Assembly: GCA_903858875.1 (NCBI GenBank)
Contig: CAIOKP010000322.1
Coordinates: forward strand, 1 to 35,373
DNA length: 35,373 nt
Source of the DNA: an uncultured Sphingomonadales bacterium
GTDB taxonomy: Bacteria > Pseudomonadota > Alphaproteobacteria > Sphingomonadales > Sphingomonadaceae
Direction: 5' to 3'
Position 1 is the stretch's first letter. Every line of letters begins with the position of its first letter. The position numbers and the translations under genes are program-made. Under the pieces are notes generated by a model that saw nothing but the letters and a program-made list of their open reading frames with translations, was not told where the DNA came from and searched no databases. Positions 6,606 through 15,168 of this stretch are shown piece by piece.

Positions 6606-9287
6606 ATGCGCCGTCGCCTGCTTGCCACTACATTGCTGTCTTGCGCCATCAGCGCGACGGCCTTTGCCGCGCCGGCGCCGTCGGCACTCACGGTAGCCAC
6701 GGCGGACGCCGCGCCGCCAGTGCCGCTGGGCCGGTTGACTGATGCGGTGGTCCCTGCGGCCTATCGCCTCGATCTGACGGTCGACCCGGCCAAGGAACGC
6801 TTTTCCGGCCATGTCGAAATCGACGCCAGCGTGAAGGTGGCGAGCCGTTTCCTGTATATTCACGGCCGCAACCTTGGCGTGAAATCGGCCACGGCGACCA
6901 TCGATGGCAAGGTGTACGTCGCGACGTGGAAGCAGGTCGACCCGACCGGCGTGGCTCTGTTGACCTTTGCCGAACCGCTGCCTGTTAGCCCCGCAACCTT
7001 GGCCTTTGACTATGACGCGGCGTTTCAGGATGGGCCGCAGGGGCTGTTCCGCGTGAAGGTTGGTGATCTGTGGTATAGCTGGAGCCAGTTTGAATCGATC
7101 GACGCGCGCTCCGCATTCCCCGGCTTTGACCAGCCCGGCTACAAACAGCCGTTCAGCGTTACTTTGCGCACGCCGAGCGGCCTCGTCGCCGTGTCAAACG
7201 CGCCCGAAACCAGCGTGACGCACGATGGCGGCATGGATGTGCACCACTTTGGCGCCACCGCGCCCTTGCCGACCTATCTGTTGGCAATGATGGTCGGGCC
7301 CTTTGCCGTTGCAACCAGTGACGTGCCGCCGACTCCGCAGCGCGCGGCCCCCTTGCCGCTGCGCATCGTGTCGACGCAGCAGAACAAGGACAAGCTGGCC
7401 TTCGCGCTGGAAAATTCCAAGTCGATCGTCACCCATCTCGAGGCCTATTTCGGCCAGAGCTTCCCCTATCCAAAGCTGGACCAGATCACCGCGCCGATCA
7501 TGCCGGGCGCGATGGAGAATGCCGGCGCCGACCTGTATGAAGACAATCTGCTCGTGCTCGATGACAACGCTTCGACCTACCAAAAGCGTGGGTTTGGCAT
7601 GGTGGTCGGGCATGAATTGGCGCATCAGTGGTTTGGCGATCTGGTAACGCCGGCGTGGTGGGACGATGTCTGGCTGAACGAGAGTTTCGCCAATTGGATG
7701 GGCTATCGCATCGGCAATGAATGGCGGCCCGATCTCAACATCGGCAAGGGCGCCCTGGAGGAAGGGTTTGGCGCGATGGGCACCGACGCGCTGGTCGCGG
7801 GGCGTCCGATCCACCAAAAAATTGGCAGCAACACCCAGATCGACGCCGCGTTCGACACCATCACCTATGGCAAGGGCGGGCATGTCGTGGCGATGATCGC
7901 CGCCTTTATGGGCGACGATAAATTCCGTCAGGGTGTTCGCCAGTACATGGCCGCGCACCGCTATGGCAACGCTACTAGCGCGCAGTTCTTTGGCGCGATG
8001 GCCGATGTCGCGGGCGATCCGCGCATCTTGCCCGCGATGCAGAGCTTTACCGATCAGCAGGGCGTGCCGTTGCTGACCTTCACCGGCGCGGGCGGCAAAT
8101 ATACCGTGACGCAAAGCCGCTATGCCCGGCTGGGCGCGACCCCGCCTGTGACAAAGTGGGGCGTGCCGATGTGCCTGCGGGTGGGCGCGACGCGGACGTG
8201 TCAGTTGCTCGATATGGTGTCGGCACAGGTGCGCCCGGCGGGCAAGGGCGTCTTCATGCCCAACGCCGGGGGCACCGGCTATTACCGCTTTGAATTGCCC
8301 AAGGGTGATTGGGACCGCCTGATCGCGGTGTCGGACAAGCTGGCTGGCGGCGAAGCGCTGGCTTTGTCCGATTCCTTGCGGGCGAGCTTTATGGCCGGGC
8401 GCGCTTCGGCGGCGCAATTGGCGCAATTGGCCCGCGTGATGGTTGCCAACCCGGATTCCTATGCCAGCGATGCGGCGACATCCGGCCTTGTCGCACTGGA
8501 GGCGTGGGGCATGCTCGATGCCAAGGCGACGGCGGCCTATCGCGCCTTTGTCGGGCGGCTGTATGCGCCGATGTTGGCCAGGGTCGGGTTCGATCCGGCG
8601 GCGGGCGCCTATGCGCATGAAGACGCCGAAGCCTCGCAACACCGCGTGCAATTGGTCGGCGAAATGGTCAATGGCGCGCGCGATCCGGCGGTGCGGGCGA
8701 AATTGGCGGTGGCCGCAGCGGCTTGGCTGCGTGGCGATACGGCGGCGCTCGATCCGTCGTGGTATGGCATGGGTTTGGCCGCGCATCTCGAGGCTGCGGC
8801 GGACAAGGGCAACGGTGTCGCGGTGGCCAAGGCGCTGTTTGAACAGGCGCTGGCCTCGCAAGACCCGTTGTTCCGCCCGTCGGCGCTGCGTGCATTGTCC
8901 CACACCGGGAATGCGGTGATCGCCCAATGGGTGCTCGACGAGGCCAAGGACAAGCGTCTGCGCCTGTCGGAGCGGTTGCAATTGGTAATGGGCGTCGCGG
9001 TCAGCCCCAAGACGCGGGACACAGGCTATGACTGGATGCGCGACCATACGGACGAATTGCTGAGCGGCGGGGCGGGCATTTTCCTCGCCGCGCGGCTGCC
9101 GCAAGTGTTCGGCGGGTTCTGTTCGGTGGTCAAGGCCGATGCGATCCTCAAGGATTTCGCGCCCAAGCTGGCTGGCAAAACTGGCCAGCTGGAACTGGAC
9201 CGCACGGTCGAACGTGTCCGCAGTTGCGGCGTGTTGAAGGACGCGCGCGGAGCCGAAACGTCAGGCCAGATCGCCAAATTGAAGTGA
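6606..9287 (+). CDS. Exported M1-family zinc aminopeptidase
   Basis: A metallopeptidase removing N-terminal residues from peptides, 893 residues. The start at ATG 6606 is chosen because GGGAGAA lies just upstream and it begins a typical signal peptide (MRRRLLA, a hydrophobic core, then AFAAPAP); an upstream in-frame ATG at 6483 would bury this signal. The zinc site is HELAH at 336-340 with Glu359 in LNESFANWMGYR, and the substrate-binding GAMEN motif is at 301-305. An all-helical C-terminal domain of the ERAP1-like kind fills the last 350 or so residues. It should act in the periplasm or at the cell surface. It stands alone between two minus-strand clusters and ends in a short tandem repeat followed by a hairpin. 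The 224 bases upstream hold two direct copies of TCACGTA (6498 and 6513) but no convincing promoter. Confidence 0.92.
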   Translation: MRRRLLATTLLSCAISATAFAAPAPSALTVATADAAPPVPLGRLTDAVVPAAYRLDLTVDPAKERFSGHVEIDASVKVASRFLYIHGRNLGVKSATATIDGKVYVATWKQVDPTGVALLTFAEPLPVSPATLAFDYDAAFQDGPQGLFRVKVGDLWYSWSQFESIDARSAFPGFDQPGYKQPFSVTLRTPSGLVAVSNAPETSVTHDGGMDVHHFGATAPLPTYLLAMMVGPFAVATSDVPPTPQRAAPLPLRIVSTQQNKDKLAFALENSKSIVTHLEAYFGQSFPYPKLDQITAPIMPGAMENAGADLYEDNLLVLDDNASTYQKRGFGMVVGHELAHQWFGDLVTPAWWDDVWLNESFANWMGYRIGNEWRPDLNIGKGALEEGFGAMGTDALVAGRPIHQKIGSNTQIDAAFDTITYGKGGHVVAMIAAFMGDDKFRQGVRQYMAAHRYGNATSAQFFGAMADVAGDPRILPAMQSFTDQQGVPLLTFTGAGGKYTVTQSRYARLGATPPVTKWGVPMCLRVGATRTCQLLDMVSAQVRPAGKGVFMPNAGGTGYYRFELPKGDWDRLIAVSDKLAGGEALALSDSLRASFMAGRASAAQLAQLARVMVANPDSYASDAATSGLVALEAWGMLDAKATAAYRAFVGRLYAPMLARVGFDPAAGAYAHEDAEASQHRVQLVGEMVNGARDPAVRAKLAVAAAAWLRGDTAALDPSWYGMGLAAHLEAAADKGNGVAVAKALFEQALASQDPLFRPSALRALSHTGNAVIAQWVLDEAKDKRLRLSERLQLVMGVAVSPKTRDTGYDWMRDHTDELLSGGAGIFLAARLPQVFGGFCSVVKADAILKDFAPKLAGKTGQLELDRTVERVRSCGVLKDARGAETSGQIAKLK

Positions 9288-9310
9288 GATTGAAGTAAGA
9301 TTGAAGTGAG
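9278..9310 (+). repeat. Three tandem copies of an 11-bp unit across the M1 peptidase stop codon
   Basis: The unit ATTGAAGTGAG occurs at 9278-9288, as ATTGAAGTAAG at 9289-9299 and again as ATTGAAGTGAG at 9300-9310, with a partial fourth copy (ATTGA). The M1 gene's TGA lies in the first copy and further TAA/TGA triplets fall in the others. Eleven is not a multiple of three, so changes in copy number would affect only what follows the stop. Confidence 0.9.
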
Positions 9311-9313
9311 ATT

Positions 9314-9347
9314 GACAAGGCCCGTGCCGATGCGCGCGGGCCTTGTC
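9314..9347. terminator. Strong hairpin between convergent genes, probable bidirectional terminator
   Basis: GACAAGGCCCG (9314-9324) pairs perfectly with CGGGCCTTGTC (9337-9347), an 11-bp GC-rich stem with a 12-base loop. It lies in the 62 bases between the M1 peptidase stop and the convergent histidine kinase stop. Neither side has a good run of T, so termination may be inefficient or Rho-assisted. Confidence 0.5.
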
Positions 9348-9349
9348 CG

Positions 9350-10792
9350 CTACACCGGTAGCGGCAGGCGCAGCGTTGCCAGCAGGCCGACAATCGCCCC
9401 CGTGCCGTCGATCCGGTTGGCCAAAGTCAGCTGGCCACCATGCTGTTCCGCAATCGCGCGGGCCAGCGTCAGCCCCAGCCCAGCGCCGCCGGTCGAGGTA
9501 TTGCGCGATGGTTCGCCCCGGGTAAACGGCTCGAACATCCGCTCGATCTGGCCCTCGGGAATGCCCTTGCCGGGGTCGGTGATGCGGATCACTGCCCAAG
9601 CGCGGCCCTCGGTCGTTTCGCGTGTCATGTTGACCACCGCGCTGCCGCTATAGCGCAGCGCATTGCCGATCAGGTTGCGCAACGCCCGGCGCATCCACGT
9701 CGGGCGCACGGGCAAGACCATGCGGCTGGTCTCATCCAGCACGACATCGTCGCCCATATCCTCATATTCTTCGACAATCGAGGCAACCAGCGCGGACAGT
9801 TCGGTCTGTTCCACCGGATCGCTGGGTCGTCCGACGCGGGCCAGCGACAGAATGTCATCCAGCGATCGGACGATATCCTCGATCGTCTGGGCCATCTTGC
9901 CGCGCTCTGCATCGTCCTCGACCGATTCGATCCGGACGCGCAAAGCCGTGAGCGGCGTTTTCAGATCGTGGCCGATCGCCCCCAGCATCACGTCCTTTTC
10001 CTTGATCAGCGCGATGATGCGCTGTTCCATGGCATTATGCGCCTCGATCAAACGGCGCACATCATCGGGTCCTTGCGGTGCCAATTGGCCGCCATCCTCG
10101 CGCGTTTCGGCAAAATGTTCGACCCGGTCGGTCAATTCGGCCAGCGGCCGGACAATTCGCCGCAGGATTACCGCCATCGCGCTAACCAGCAACGCGTATA
10201 TAAACAACGTCTGGGCAATCAGCGTGGCCAGCAGCCAAGGGTCGCGCGGCGGCACACTGATCCGCACCAGCAGCCATGGCCCGCCCGCTTGGCGTTGAAC
10301 CGCGGCGATCAACACTTGGTCCGGGCGCGGTGGGTGATGTTTGCCCATCATCGAAAACCGGTCGTTGATGCGCGCCTGCCAGACCGGGTCGGCGGAAATC
10401 GGGCGTTCCACCACCACCAGCTGGACGATCGGAATCTCCTGCTCGGTCAATAATTGCGTGAGTTGGTTGCCAATATCCCGCTCGGTGTGATCCACCGCGG
10501 CGGGGACAAAATTGGCGGTCAGCTCAGGGCTCAGCCCGCGTGGCATATCGCCCCGGGGTTCATGGTGCAGGCCTTCTGGCCCGGCAAGATCGCGTGGCCG
10601 CCCATCGTCATGGCGGGTCGCCATCGTCACCCGCATGGCGAGCCCGTGGACCAGCTGTTCTTCATGATATTCGGCCTGGGCCTTGTACAACAGTACCGCG
10701 CTGATCCCCTGGGCCAGCAGCAATGCCGCCGCCAGCGCCAACAGCACTTGTCCCTTGAGGCTGTCAGGCCAAAAACGGCGCAAAGCGATCAT
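9350..10792 (-). CDS. Membrane sensor histidine kinase
   Basis: A 480-residue kinase that phosphorylates the adjacent response regulator. TM1 lies at about 15-36, a 150-residue periplasmic sensor region with His/Pro-rich stretches follows, TM2 is at about 187-210, then HAMP (about 211-265). The H-box GAIGHDLKTPLTALR carries the phospho-accepting His275. The ATP-binding domain shows the N box NLIGNALRYSG (373-383), G1 DPGKGIPE and G2 GGAGLGLTLA. Its ATG overlaps the regulator's TGA as ATGA. It is the third gene of the EF-hand/regulator/kinase operon, so the signal may involve the EF-hand protein or its metal; that is inference. It ends with TAG, showing that TAG is a normal stop here. Confidence 0.92.
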   Translation of the reverse strand: MIALRRFWPDSLKGQVLLALAAALLLAQGISAVLLYKAQAEYHEEQLVHGLAMRVTMATRHDDGRPRDLAGPEGLHHEPRGDMPRGLSPELTANFVPAAVDHTERDIGNQLTQLLTEQEIPIVQLVVVERPISADPVWQARINDRFSMMGKHHPPRPDQVLIAAVQRQAGGPWLLVRISVPPRDPWLLATLIAQTLFIYALLVSAMAVILRRIVRPLAELTDRVEHFAETREDGGQLAPQGPDDVRRLIEAHNAMEQRIIALIKEKDVMLGAIGHDLKTPLTALRVRIESVEDDAERGKMAQTIEDIVRSLDDILSLARVGRPSDPVEQTELSALVASIVEEYEDMGDDVVLDETSRMVLPVRPTWMRRALRNLIGNALRYSGSAVVNMTRETTEGRAWAVIRITDPGKGIPEGQIERMFEPFTRGEPSRNTSTGGAGLGLTLARAIAEQHGGQLTLANRIDGTGAIVGLLATLRLPLPV

Positions 10793-11550
10793 GCCGGGTC
10801 ATTTGCCACGCGGCGCACATCGGCGGCGAGCATATAGCCGCCGCCCCAGACCGTCTGGATCATCTGGGGGTTGCGGCTGTCGATTTCGATTTTGCGGCGC
10901 AATCGGCTGACCTGATTGTCGACCGCGCGATCGAACAAATGCGCCTCGCGCCCTTGCACCATATCGAGCAAGCGGTCGCGGTCGAGCACTTGGCGCGGGT
11001 GTTCGACAAAGGCCATCAACAGGCGGAATTCAACGGACGATATCGCCACCACCGCGCCATCGGGCGCGATCAGCCGGCGTTTCAGCGGGTCGAGTCGCCA
11101 GCCTTCGAACACGAAGTCCTCCTGTTGCGGTAACGGTTCTGCGGGCGTGGCGCCACGGGCCGACCGGCGCAGCACCGACCGGATGCGCGCCACCAGTTCG
11201 CGCGGTTCGAACGGCTTGACGACATAATCATCCGCGCCAATTTCAAGGCCAACGATGCGGTCGGTCGCCTCGCCCCGCGCGGTCAGGAAAATGGTCGGGA
11301 TCGCCCGCGTTTCGGTCAGATGGCGGCATAGGGACAGACCATCTTCACCCGGCATCATGATGTCGAGCAGCACCAGTTCCGGCGCTTCGTCGCAGGCCAA
11401 CAAGACGCGCGCCTCGGCGGCGCTGGCGGCTTGGCTGACGACAAACCCCTGACGCTCCAGATAGGAGGCCAGGGGCTCGCGCAGGGTCTGCTCATCATCG
11501 ACGAGCAGCAGCCGCGTCGGGGCAGCGGGGTCGGTCTGGTTGGTCAACAC
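10789..11550 (-). CDS. OmpR-family response regulator
   Basis: A 253-residue transcription factor, cytoplasmic partner of the downstream kinase. The receiver domain has acidic-pocket residues Asp18/Asp19 (LLLVDDE), phospho-acceptor Asp63 in LLDIMMPGEDG, FLTARG and the conserved lysine in VVKPFEPREL. A winged-helix DNA-binding domain of OmpR/PhoB type follows from about residue 150, ending in VWGGGYML. The start is GTG 11550, with AGAGG six bases upstream; a longer frame to 11598 would overlap the EF-hand gene and adds only low-complexity His/Arg residues. The gene lies 13 bases after the EF-hand gene and overlaps the kinase by four bases, so the three are one transcription unit. Confidence 0.93.
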   Translation of the reverse strand: MLTNQTDPAAPTRLLLVDDEQTLREPLASYLERQGFVVSQAASAAEARVLLACDEAPELVLLDIMMPGEDGLSLCRHLTETRAIPTIFLTARGEATDRIVGLEIGADDYVVKPFEPRELVARIRSVLRRSARGATPAEPLPQQEDFVFEGWRLDPLKRRLIAPDGAVVAISSVEFRLLMAFVEHPRQVLDRDRLLDMVQGREAHLFDRAVDNQVSRLRRKIEIDSRNPQMIQTVWGGGYMLAADVRRVANDPA

Positions 11551-11563
11551 CGCGTGCCTCTGG

Positions 11564-12241
11564 TCACTGTGCCGGCGGTGGCGGTGGCATATCGCCACCC
11601 ATGCCGTGGTGCATCATGCCGCCATGCTTGGCGAATTCGGCGCGCATGTCCGCGCGCTGCTTGGCAAACGCGGCCTTGCGTTCGTCTGGCGTGACCTTGC
11701 CGTCGTGGTTGGTATCGGCCTTGTCGAACAATGTCAGCGCGGCGGCGACAAAGGCGTCCTTGGTTACGGTGCCGGTATGGTTGGGATCGGCCAGGTGGAG
11801 GATTTCCATTACCATCGCCATGCGCGCGCCATGCATGGCCATTTGGCCCATCCGGGGGCGCCACTTGCCATGCTCGCCCATGCCGTGCGGGCCGCGGCCG
11901 TCAGCGCCAGTGCCCGGTGGTGCCATGTCGGGGCGGCCTTCGCCATGCATGTGGCGGCCCATGGCTTCGTGTGCGGCGATGAATTCATCGCGGCTGATGG
12001 TGCCGTCGTGGTTGGTGTCGATCGCGTCAAAATGGGCGGCGATGCGTGCGGTGCGATCAGCCTTGTCCAGCTTGCCATCGTGGTTGACGTCGAGCTTGGC
12101 GAAGGCTTCTTCGGCATGGGCCTTGGCTTCGGCGCGGGTCATGGTCTTGTCCATGCCGTGATGCATAGGCGCCTCTGCCGCGATGGCCGCACCGGCCAGC
12201 GCCAGCGCGAGAGCCGAAATCCCGAGGGTGATTTTCTTCAT
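11564..12241 (-). CDS. Exported EF-hand protein, His/Met-rich
   Basis: A 225-residue protein with a clear signal peptide (MKKITLGISA then an Ala/Leu core, cleavage after about residue 22). It has four EF-hand loops: DVNHDGKLDKAD (51-62), DTNHDGTISRDE (75-86), DPNHTGTVTKDA (152-163) and DTNHDGKVTPDE (176-187). The third has Ala where the bidentate acidic residue belongs and Thr at position five, so it probably binds metal poorly. The linker and tail are rich in His, Met and Gly (MHHGM, HHGMGGDM) and end in a proline run, suggesting possible transition-metal binding as well. An AGAGGA ribosome binding site precedes the ATG. As first gene before a response regulator and kinase, it could be a periplasmic calcium buffer, a target, or an accessory sensor. 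The family is known; the role here is not. Confidence 0.9.
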   Translation of the reverse strand: MKKITLGISALALALAGAAIAAEAPMHHGMDKTMTRAEAKAHAEEAFAKLDVNHDGKLDKADRTARIAAHFDAIDTNHDGTISRDEFIAAHEAMGRHMHGEGRPDMAPPGTGADGRGPHGMGEHGKWRPRMGQMAMHGARMAMVMEILHLADPNHTGTVTKDAFVAAALTLFDKADTNHDGKVTPDERKAAFAKQRADMRAEFAKHGGMMHHGMGGDMPPPPPAQ

Positions 12242-12401
12242 GGAAGCGATCCTCTGGTATCATCCCCGTAACAGCAGGGGACAGGGACGAAAGCCGCCGG
12301 CACGCCAGGCGAGGGGGGGCTTGCGGCATCCCGGCGACTTTCAATTACGGCTTTAGGCCCCTTGTGTCGCGCGATTATGCCAAGAGCGAGGAGATTTGTC
12401 G

Positions 12402-12800
12402 TCAATTGTCGCGTGGTCGCCCCTGCGTGCCCCAGCCAGCGGTGATGAACAGCACCCGCGCCGATGCCGCGACATTGGCGGTATGCCACACCCCGCGCGG
12501 GTTGATGGCACAATCGCCAGCGGCCAATTCGACATGTCGCGTCGTGCCATCGGGGCTTTCCTGCACCAACACGATGGCGCCCTCGATACAGATCACCACT
12601 TCCTCGCCCTCGGGATGCATTTCCCAACTGTCCCAATCCTCGCTAAAACTGTGCAAGGTGACCAGCCGCCCTTCGGCCCCGTCGGCCGCGTGGCGGGCGA
12701 TATAGGGGCCGTACCAATCCATTCCTGTGAATGCCGGTTCAACGCTGACCTTGGCGCCAAGGCCGAGGTGAAGGGGGTGGGTTTCCAACGGGTGGGGCAT
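12402..12800 (-). CDS. Single-domain cupin protein
   Basis: A 132-residue cupin. Motif 1 appears as HPEGEEVVICIEG with His62 and Glu66/67 as candidate ligands; motif 2 is GDCAINPRGVWHTAN (95-109), which fits the G-x5-P-x-G-x2-H-x3-N pattern exactly. It should bind a divalent metal in a small beta-barrel; the substrate is unknown. I start it at ATG 12800 because AAGGAG lies six bases upstream. A TTG at 12824 would overlap the VOC gene and is less likely. It follows the VOC gene by 16 bases on the same strand, so the two are probably co-transcribed. Confidence 0.85.
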   Translation of the reverse strand: MPHPLETHPLHLGLGAKVSVEPAFTGMDWYGPYIARHAADGAEGRLVTLHSFSEDWDSWEMHPEGEEVVICIEGAIVLVQESPDGTTRHVELAAGDCAINPRGVWHTANVAASARVLFITAGWGTQGRPRDN

Positions 12801-12816
12801 TGGTGGCTCCTTGGCG

Positions 12817-13185
12817 CTAGCCAATCACAAAGGCATTGAGCTTGTTACCATCTGGATCGCGGAAATAGGCAGCATAAAAACTTTCACCGCGTGGGCCGGG
12901 GGCGCCCTCGTCGCTGCCGCCATGCGCGAGGGCGAGGGCGTGGAGGCGGTCGACCTGCGCCGGGTCTGCCGCTTCCAGCGCCACCATCACGCCGTTGCCA
13001 ATCGTCGCGGGCTTTCCGTCGAACGGTTCGGTGATGCCGATGCCCGGTTTGCCGCCCGCCTCGCCCCAGGCAATGAAATGGTCATATTCCATCATGCGTC
13101 CGACGCCCATTTCGGCGGCGATCGCATCATAGAACCGCGCCGCCCGTGCCAGATCGTTGGTCCCCAGTGTGACATAGCCGATCAT
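12817..13185 (-). CDS. VOC (glyoxalase/bleomycin-resistance/dioxygenase) superfamily protein
   Basis: A 122-residue single-module VOC protein, beginning MIGYVTLGTNDLARAARFYD and ending YFRDPDGNKLNAFV, the typical first and last strands with the C-terminal DPDGN turn. Members are metal-dependent lyases, isomerases, dioxygenases or binding proteins acting as dimers; the substrate cannot be read from sequence. An AAGGGA ribosome binding site sits seven bases before the ATG. Upstream are two direct copies of ATTGTTCC (minus strand) that could be a regulator site. Pairing with a cupin suggests a small detoxification or metabolite-processing pair, which is inference. Confidence 0.88.
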   Translation of the reverse strand: MIGYVTLGTNDLARAARFYDAIAAEMGVGRMMEYDHFIAWGEAGGKPGIGITEPFDGKPATIGNGVMVALEAADPAQVDRLHALALAHGGSDEGAPGPRGESFYAAYFRDPDGNKLNAFVIG

Positions 13186-13219
13186 CGCTGTTCCCTTTCT
13201 GGCGACTCGCCCTGATTTA

Positions 13220-13238
13220 GGAACAATACGGGAACAAT
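13220..13238 (-). repeat. Direct repeat ATTGTTCC upstream of the VOC-cupin pair
   Basis: GGAACAAT on the plus strand occurs at 13220-13227 and 13231-13238, starts 11 bases apart, about one helical turn. On the minus strand this is two ATTGTTCC boxes lying 35-55 bases upstream of the VOC start codon, a plausible position for a tandem-site activator or repressor. No protein can be assigned. Confidence 0.4.
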
Positions 13239-13259
13239 CACCCTCTCACAAGCGCCGCG

Positions 13260-15092
13260 TCACAGCGCCGCGCATTGCGCCTGCAACCAGTCAAGCGTGG
13301 CGCCCGACACCTGCGGCCCAACGATCTCCAGCACGCGGGCGTGATAGGCATTCCACCACGCCTCATCCTCGCGGGTCAACAAGGCGCCGTCGACCAAGGC
13401 GCGTTCAATCGGCACATGTGTCAGCGTTTCAAAGCCGAAATAGACGCCTTCCGCCCCGGCGATGCTGCGCGGTTCGACCAATACGAGGTTCTCGATCCGG
13501 ATGCCGTATGCGCCGGCTTTGTAATAGCCCGGCTCGTTCGACAGGAACATGCCCGCCAGTAATTCCTGTCCGGTGCCGGCCTGTCCGCCCGCCGATTTGG
13601 CGATGCGTTGTGGCCCTTCGTGGACGGACAGAAAGCTGCCCACGCCATGCCCGGTGCCATGCGCGTAATCGAGGCCCGCGGCCCACAAATATTGCCGCGC
13701 CAACGTGTCGAGCTGGCTGCCCGCGGTGCCAGCGGGGAAGGTCGCGCGGGCGAGGGCGATGTGGCCTTTCAACACGCGGGTAAAGCGGTCCTTGATCTCG
13801 GCCGGGGGTTCGCTGTCGGTGCCATCGGGCGTGTTGATCCAGACGGTGCGAGTGATGTCGGTGGTGCCATCGGGATATTGCCCGCCCGAATCGACCAGAT
13901 AGACGCTGGCAGGTTCGAGCGTTCGGCAGGTTGCCTCGCTGACCCGATAGTGGACGATAGCGCCATTGGGGCCAGCGCCGGAAATCGTGTCAAACGACAG
14001 GTCGCGCAAATCGCCCGTGTCGCGGCGGAACTGGTGCAAGGCGGCCGCCGCGCTCAATTCGGTGACGGTCCCCTTTGGGGCCTCGATGCTCAACCAGTGC
14101 AGGAAGCGGACCATCGCGGCGGCGTCGCGGGCCTGGGCGGCACGTTGGCCGGCTTGCTCGGTGGCGTTTTTGACCGCCTTGGGCAGGACAGTGGGGTCGC
14201 GGTCCTCGATGATTTGCGCACCGGCATTCTCCAGCGCGGCAAAGATCGCGGCGACGGCGCGTTCGGGGTCGACCACCACCCGCTTGCCGGCCAGCGCGGT
14301 CAGCGCGGGAACAAAGGCGTCGCGGTCGGCGATCCGCACCGCATTGCCAAGATGGGCGCGCAGGGCGGGCGTCACCTTTTCGGGCGCGATGAACAGGTCG
14401 GCGGTGCCATCGGCATGGGCGATCAGGAACGACAGGGCAACGGGCGTGCAGGCCACATCCTGCCCCCGGATGTTGAGCAGCCATGCCAGCGAATCGAGCG
14501 CGGAGATCACCGTCGCATCGGCGCCGCGCGCGGTCAGCCCTTCGGCGACCTCGGCGCGCTTGGCCTCGCTGGCGACACCGGCCAACGCCGTCGGGTGCGG
14601 CACGGCGGGGGCGAGGCTGGGCAGCGGGCGGTCGGTCCAGACCGTGTCGACCGGGTTGCTCTCGACCGCGATCAGGCAGGCCCCGCGCGCCTCCAGCGCC
14701 CGTTGCGTCGCGCGCGCCCATGGCCGCCCGTGCAGCCAGGCGTCATAGCCGATCTTGGCTCCCTGCGGCGCATGGTCGCCCAGCCATTTGGCCGGGCTGG
14801 TGGCGGGCACGCTTTGGTAATCATACAGCGCGCCGTCGACCTGATCGCGCACTTGCAACGTATAGCGTCCATCGACAAAGATCGCCGCGCTATCAGCCAG
14901 CACCACCGCTGTCCCCGCCGATCCGCCAAAGCCGGTCAGCCATTCGAGCCGCTGGGCATAGGCGCCGACATATTCGCTCATATGTTCATCGCAGATCGGC
15001 ACGACAAAACCATCCAGCCCGCGCACCGCCAGTTCGGCGCGCAGGGCGGCGAGGCGGGCGGCATAGGGCTGGGGAGCGGGATGGTTGGTCAT
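13260..15092 (-). CDS. Xaa-Pro aminopeptidase (M24B, creatinase-fold)
   Basis: A 610-residue cytoplasmic metallopeptidase releasing N-terminal residues next to proline, of the long type with two creatinase-like N-terminal domains before the catalytic pita-bread domain. Metal ligands are visible: Asp401 and Asp412 in VDSGGQYPDGTTDITRT, the second His of HGTGHGVG, and Glu in SNEPGYY and RIENLV. The start at ATG 15092 has AAGGAA eight bases upstream; a longer frame to 15236 would run into the divergent peptidase gene. It is transcribed away from the oligopeptidase gene, with 76 bases between the starts, so the two peptide-degrading enzymes share a divergent promoter region. The 74 bases downstream hold no clear terminator. 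Confidence 0.92.
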   Translation of the reverse strand: MTNHPAPQPYAARLAALRAELAVRGLDGFVVPICDEHMSEYVGAYAQRLEWLTGFGGSAGTAVVLADSAAIFVDGRYTLQVRDQVDGALYDYQSVPATSPAKWLGDHAPQGAKIGYDAWLHGRPWARATQRALEARGACLIAVESNPVDTVWTDRPLPSLAPAVPHPTALAGVASEAKRAEVAEGLTARGADATVISALDSLAWLLNIRGQDVACTPVALSFLIAHADGTADLFIAPEKVTPALRAHLGNAVRIADRDAFVPALTALAGKRVVVDPERAVAAIFAALENAGAQIIEDRDPTVLPKAVKNATEQAGQRAAQARDAAAMVRFLHWLSIEAPKGTVTELSAAAALHQFRRDTGDLRDLSFDTISGAGPNGAIVHYRVSEATCRTLEPASVYLVDSGGQYPDGTTDITRTVWINTPDGTDSEPPAEIKDRFTRVLKGHIALARATFPAGTAGSQLDTLARQYLWAAGLDYAHGTGHGVGSFLSVHEGPQRIAKSAGGQAGTGQELLAGMFLSNEPGYYKAGAYGIRIENLVLVEPRSIAGAEGVYFGFETLTHVPIERALVDGALLTREDEAWWNAYHARVLEIVGPQVSGATLDWLQAQCAAL

Positions 15093-15168
15093 GGCGATGT
15101 TCCTTACGGGACGAAATGGGGTCATTGTTCTTGGCCCGGTCCTTGCCGGGGCGGCACCGGCACCATAG

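Noticed and set aside
7194..9104. 636-residue open frame antisense to the M1 peptidase
   Set aside because: Arg/His/Gln-rich translation with no domain, lying exactly opposite a well-conserved enzyme. Long antisense frames are expected in GC-rich genes.
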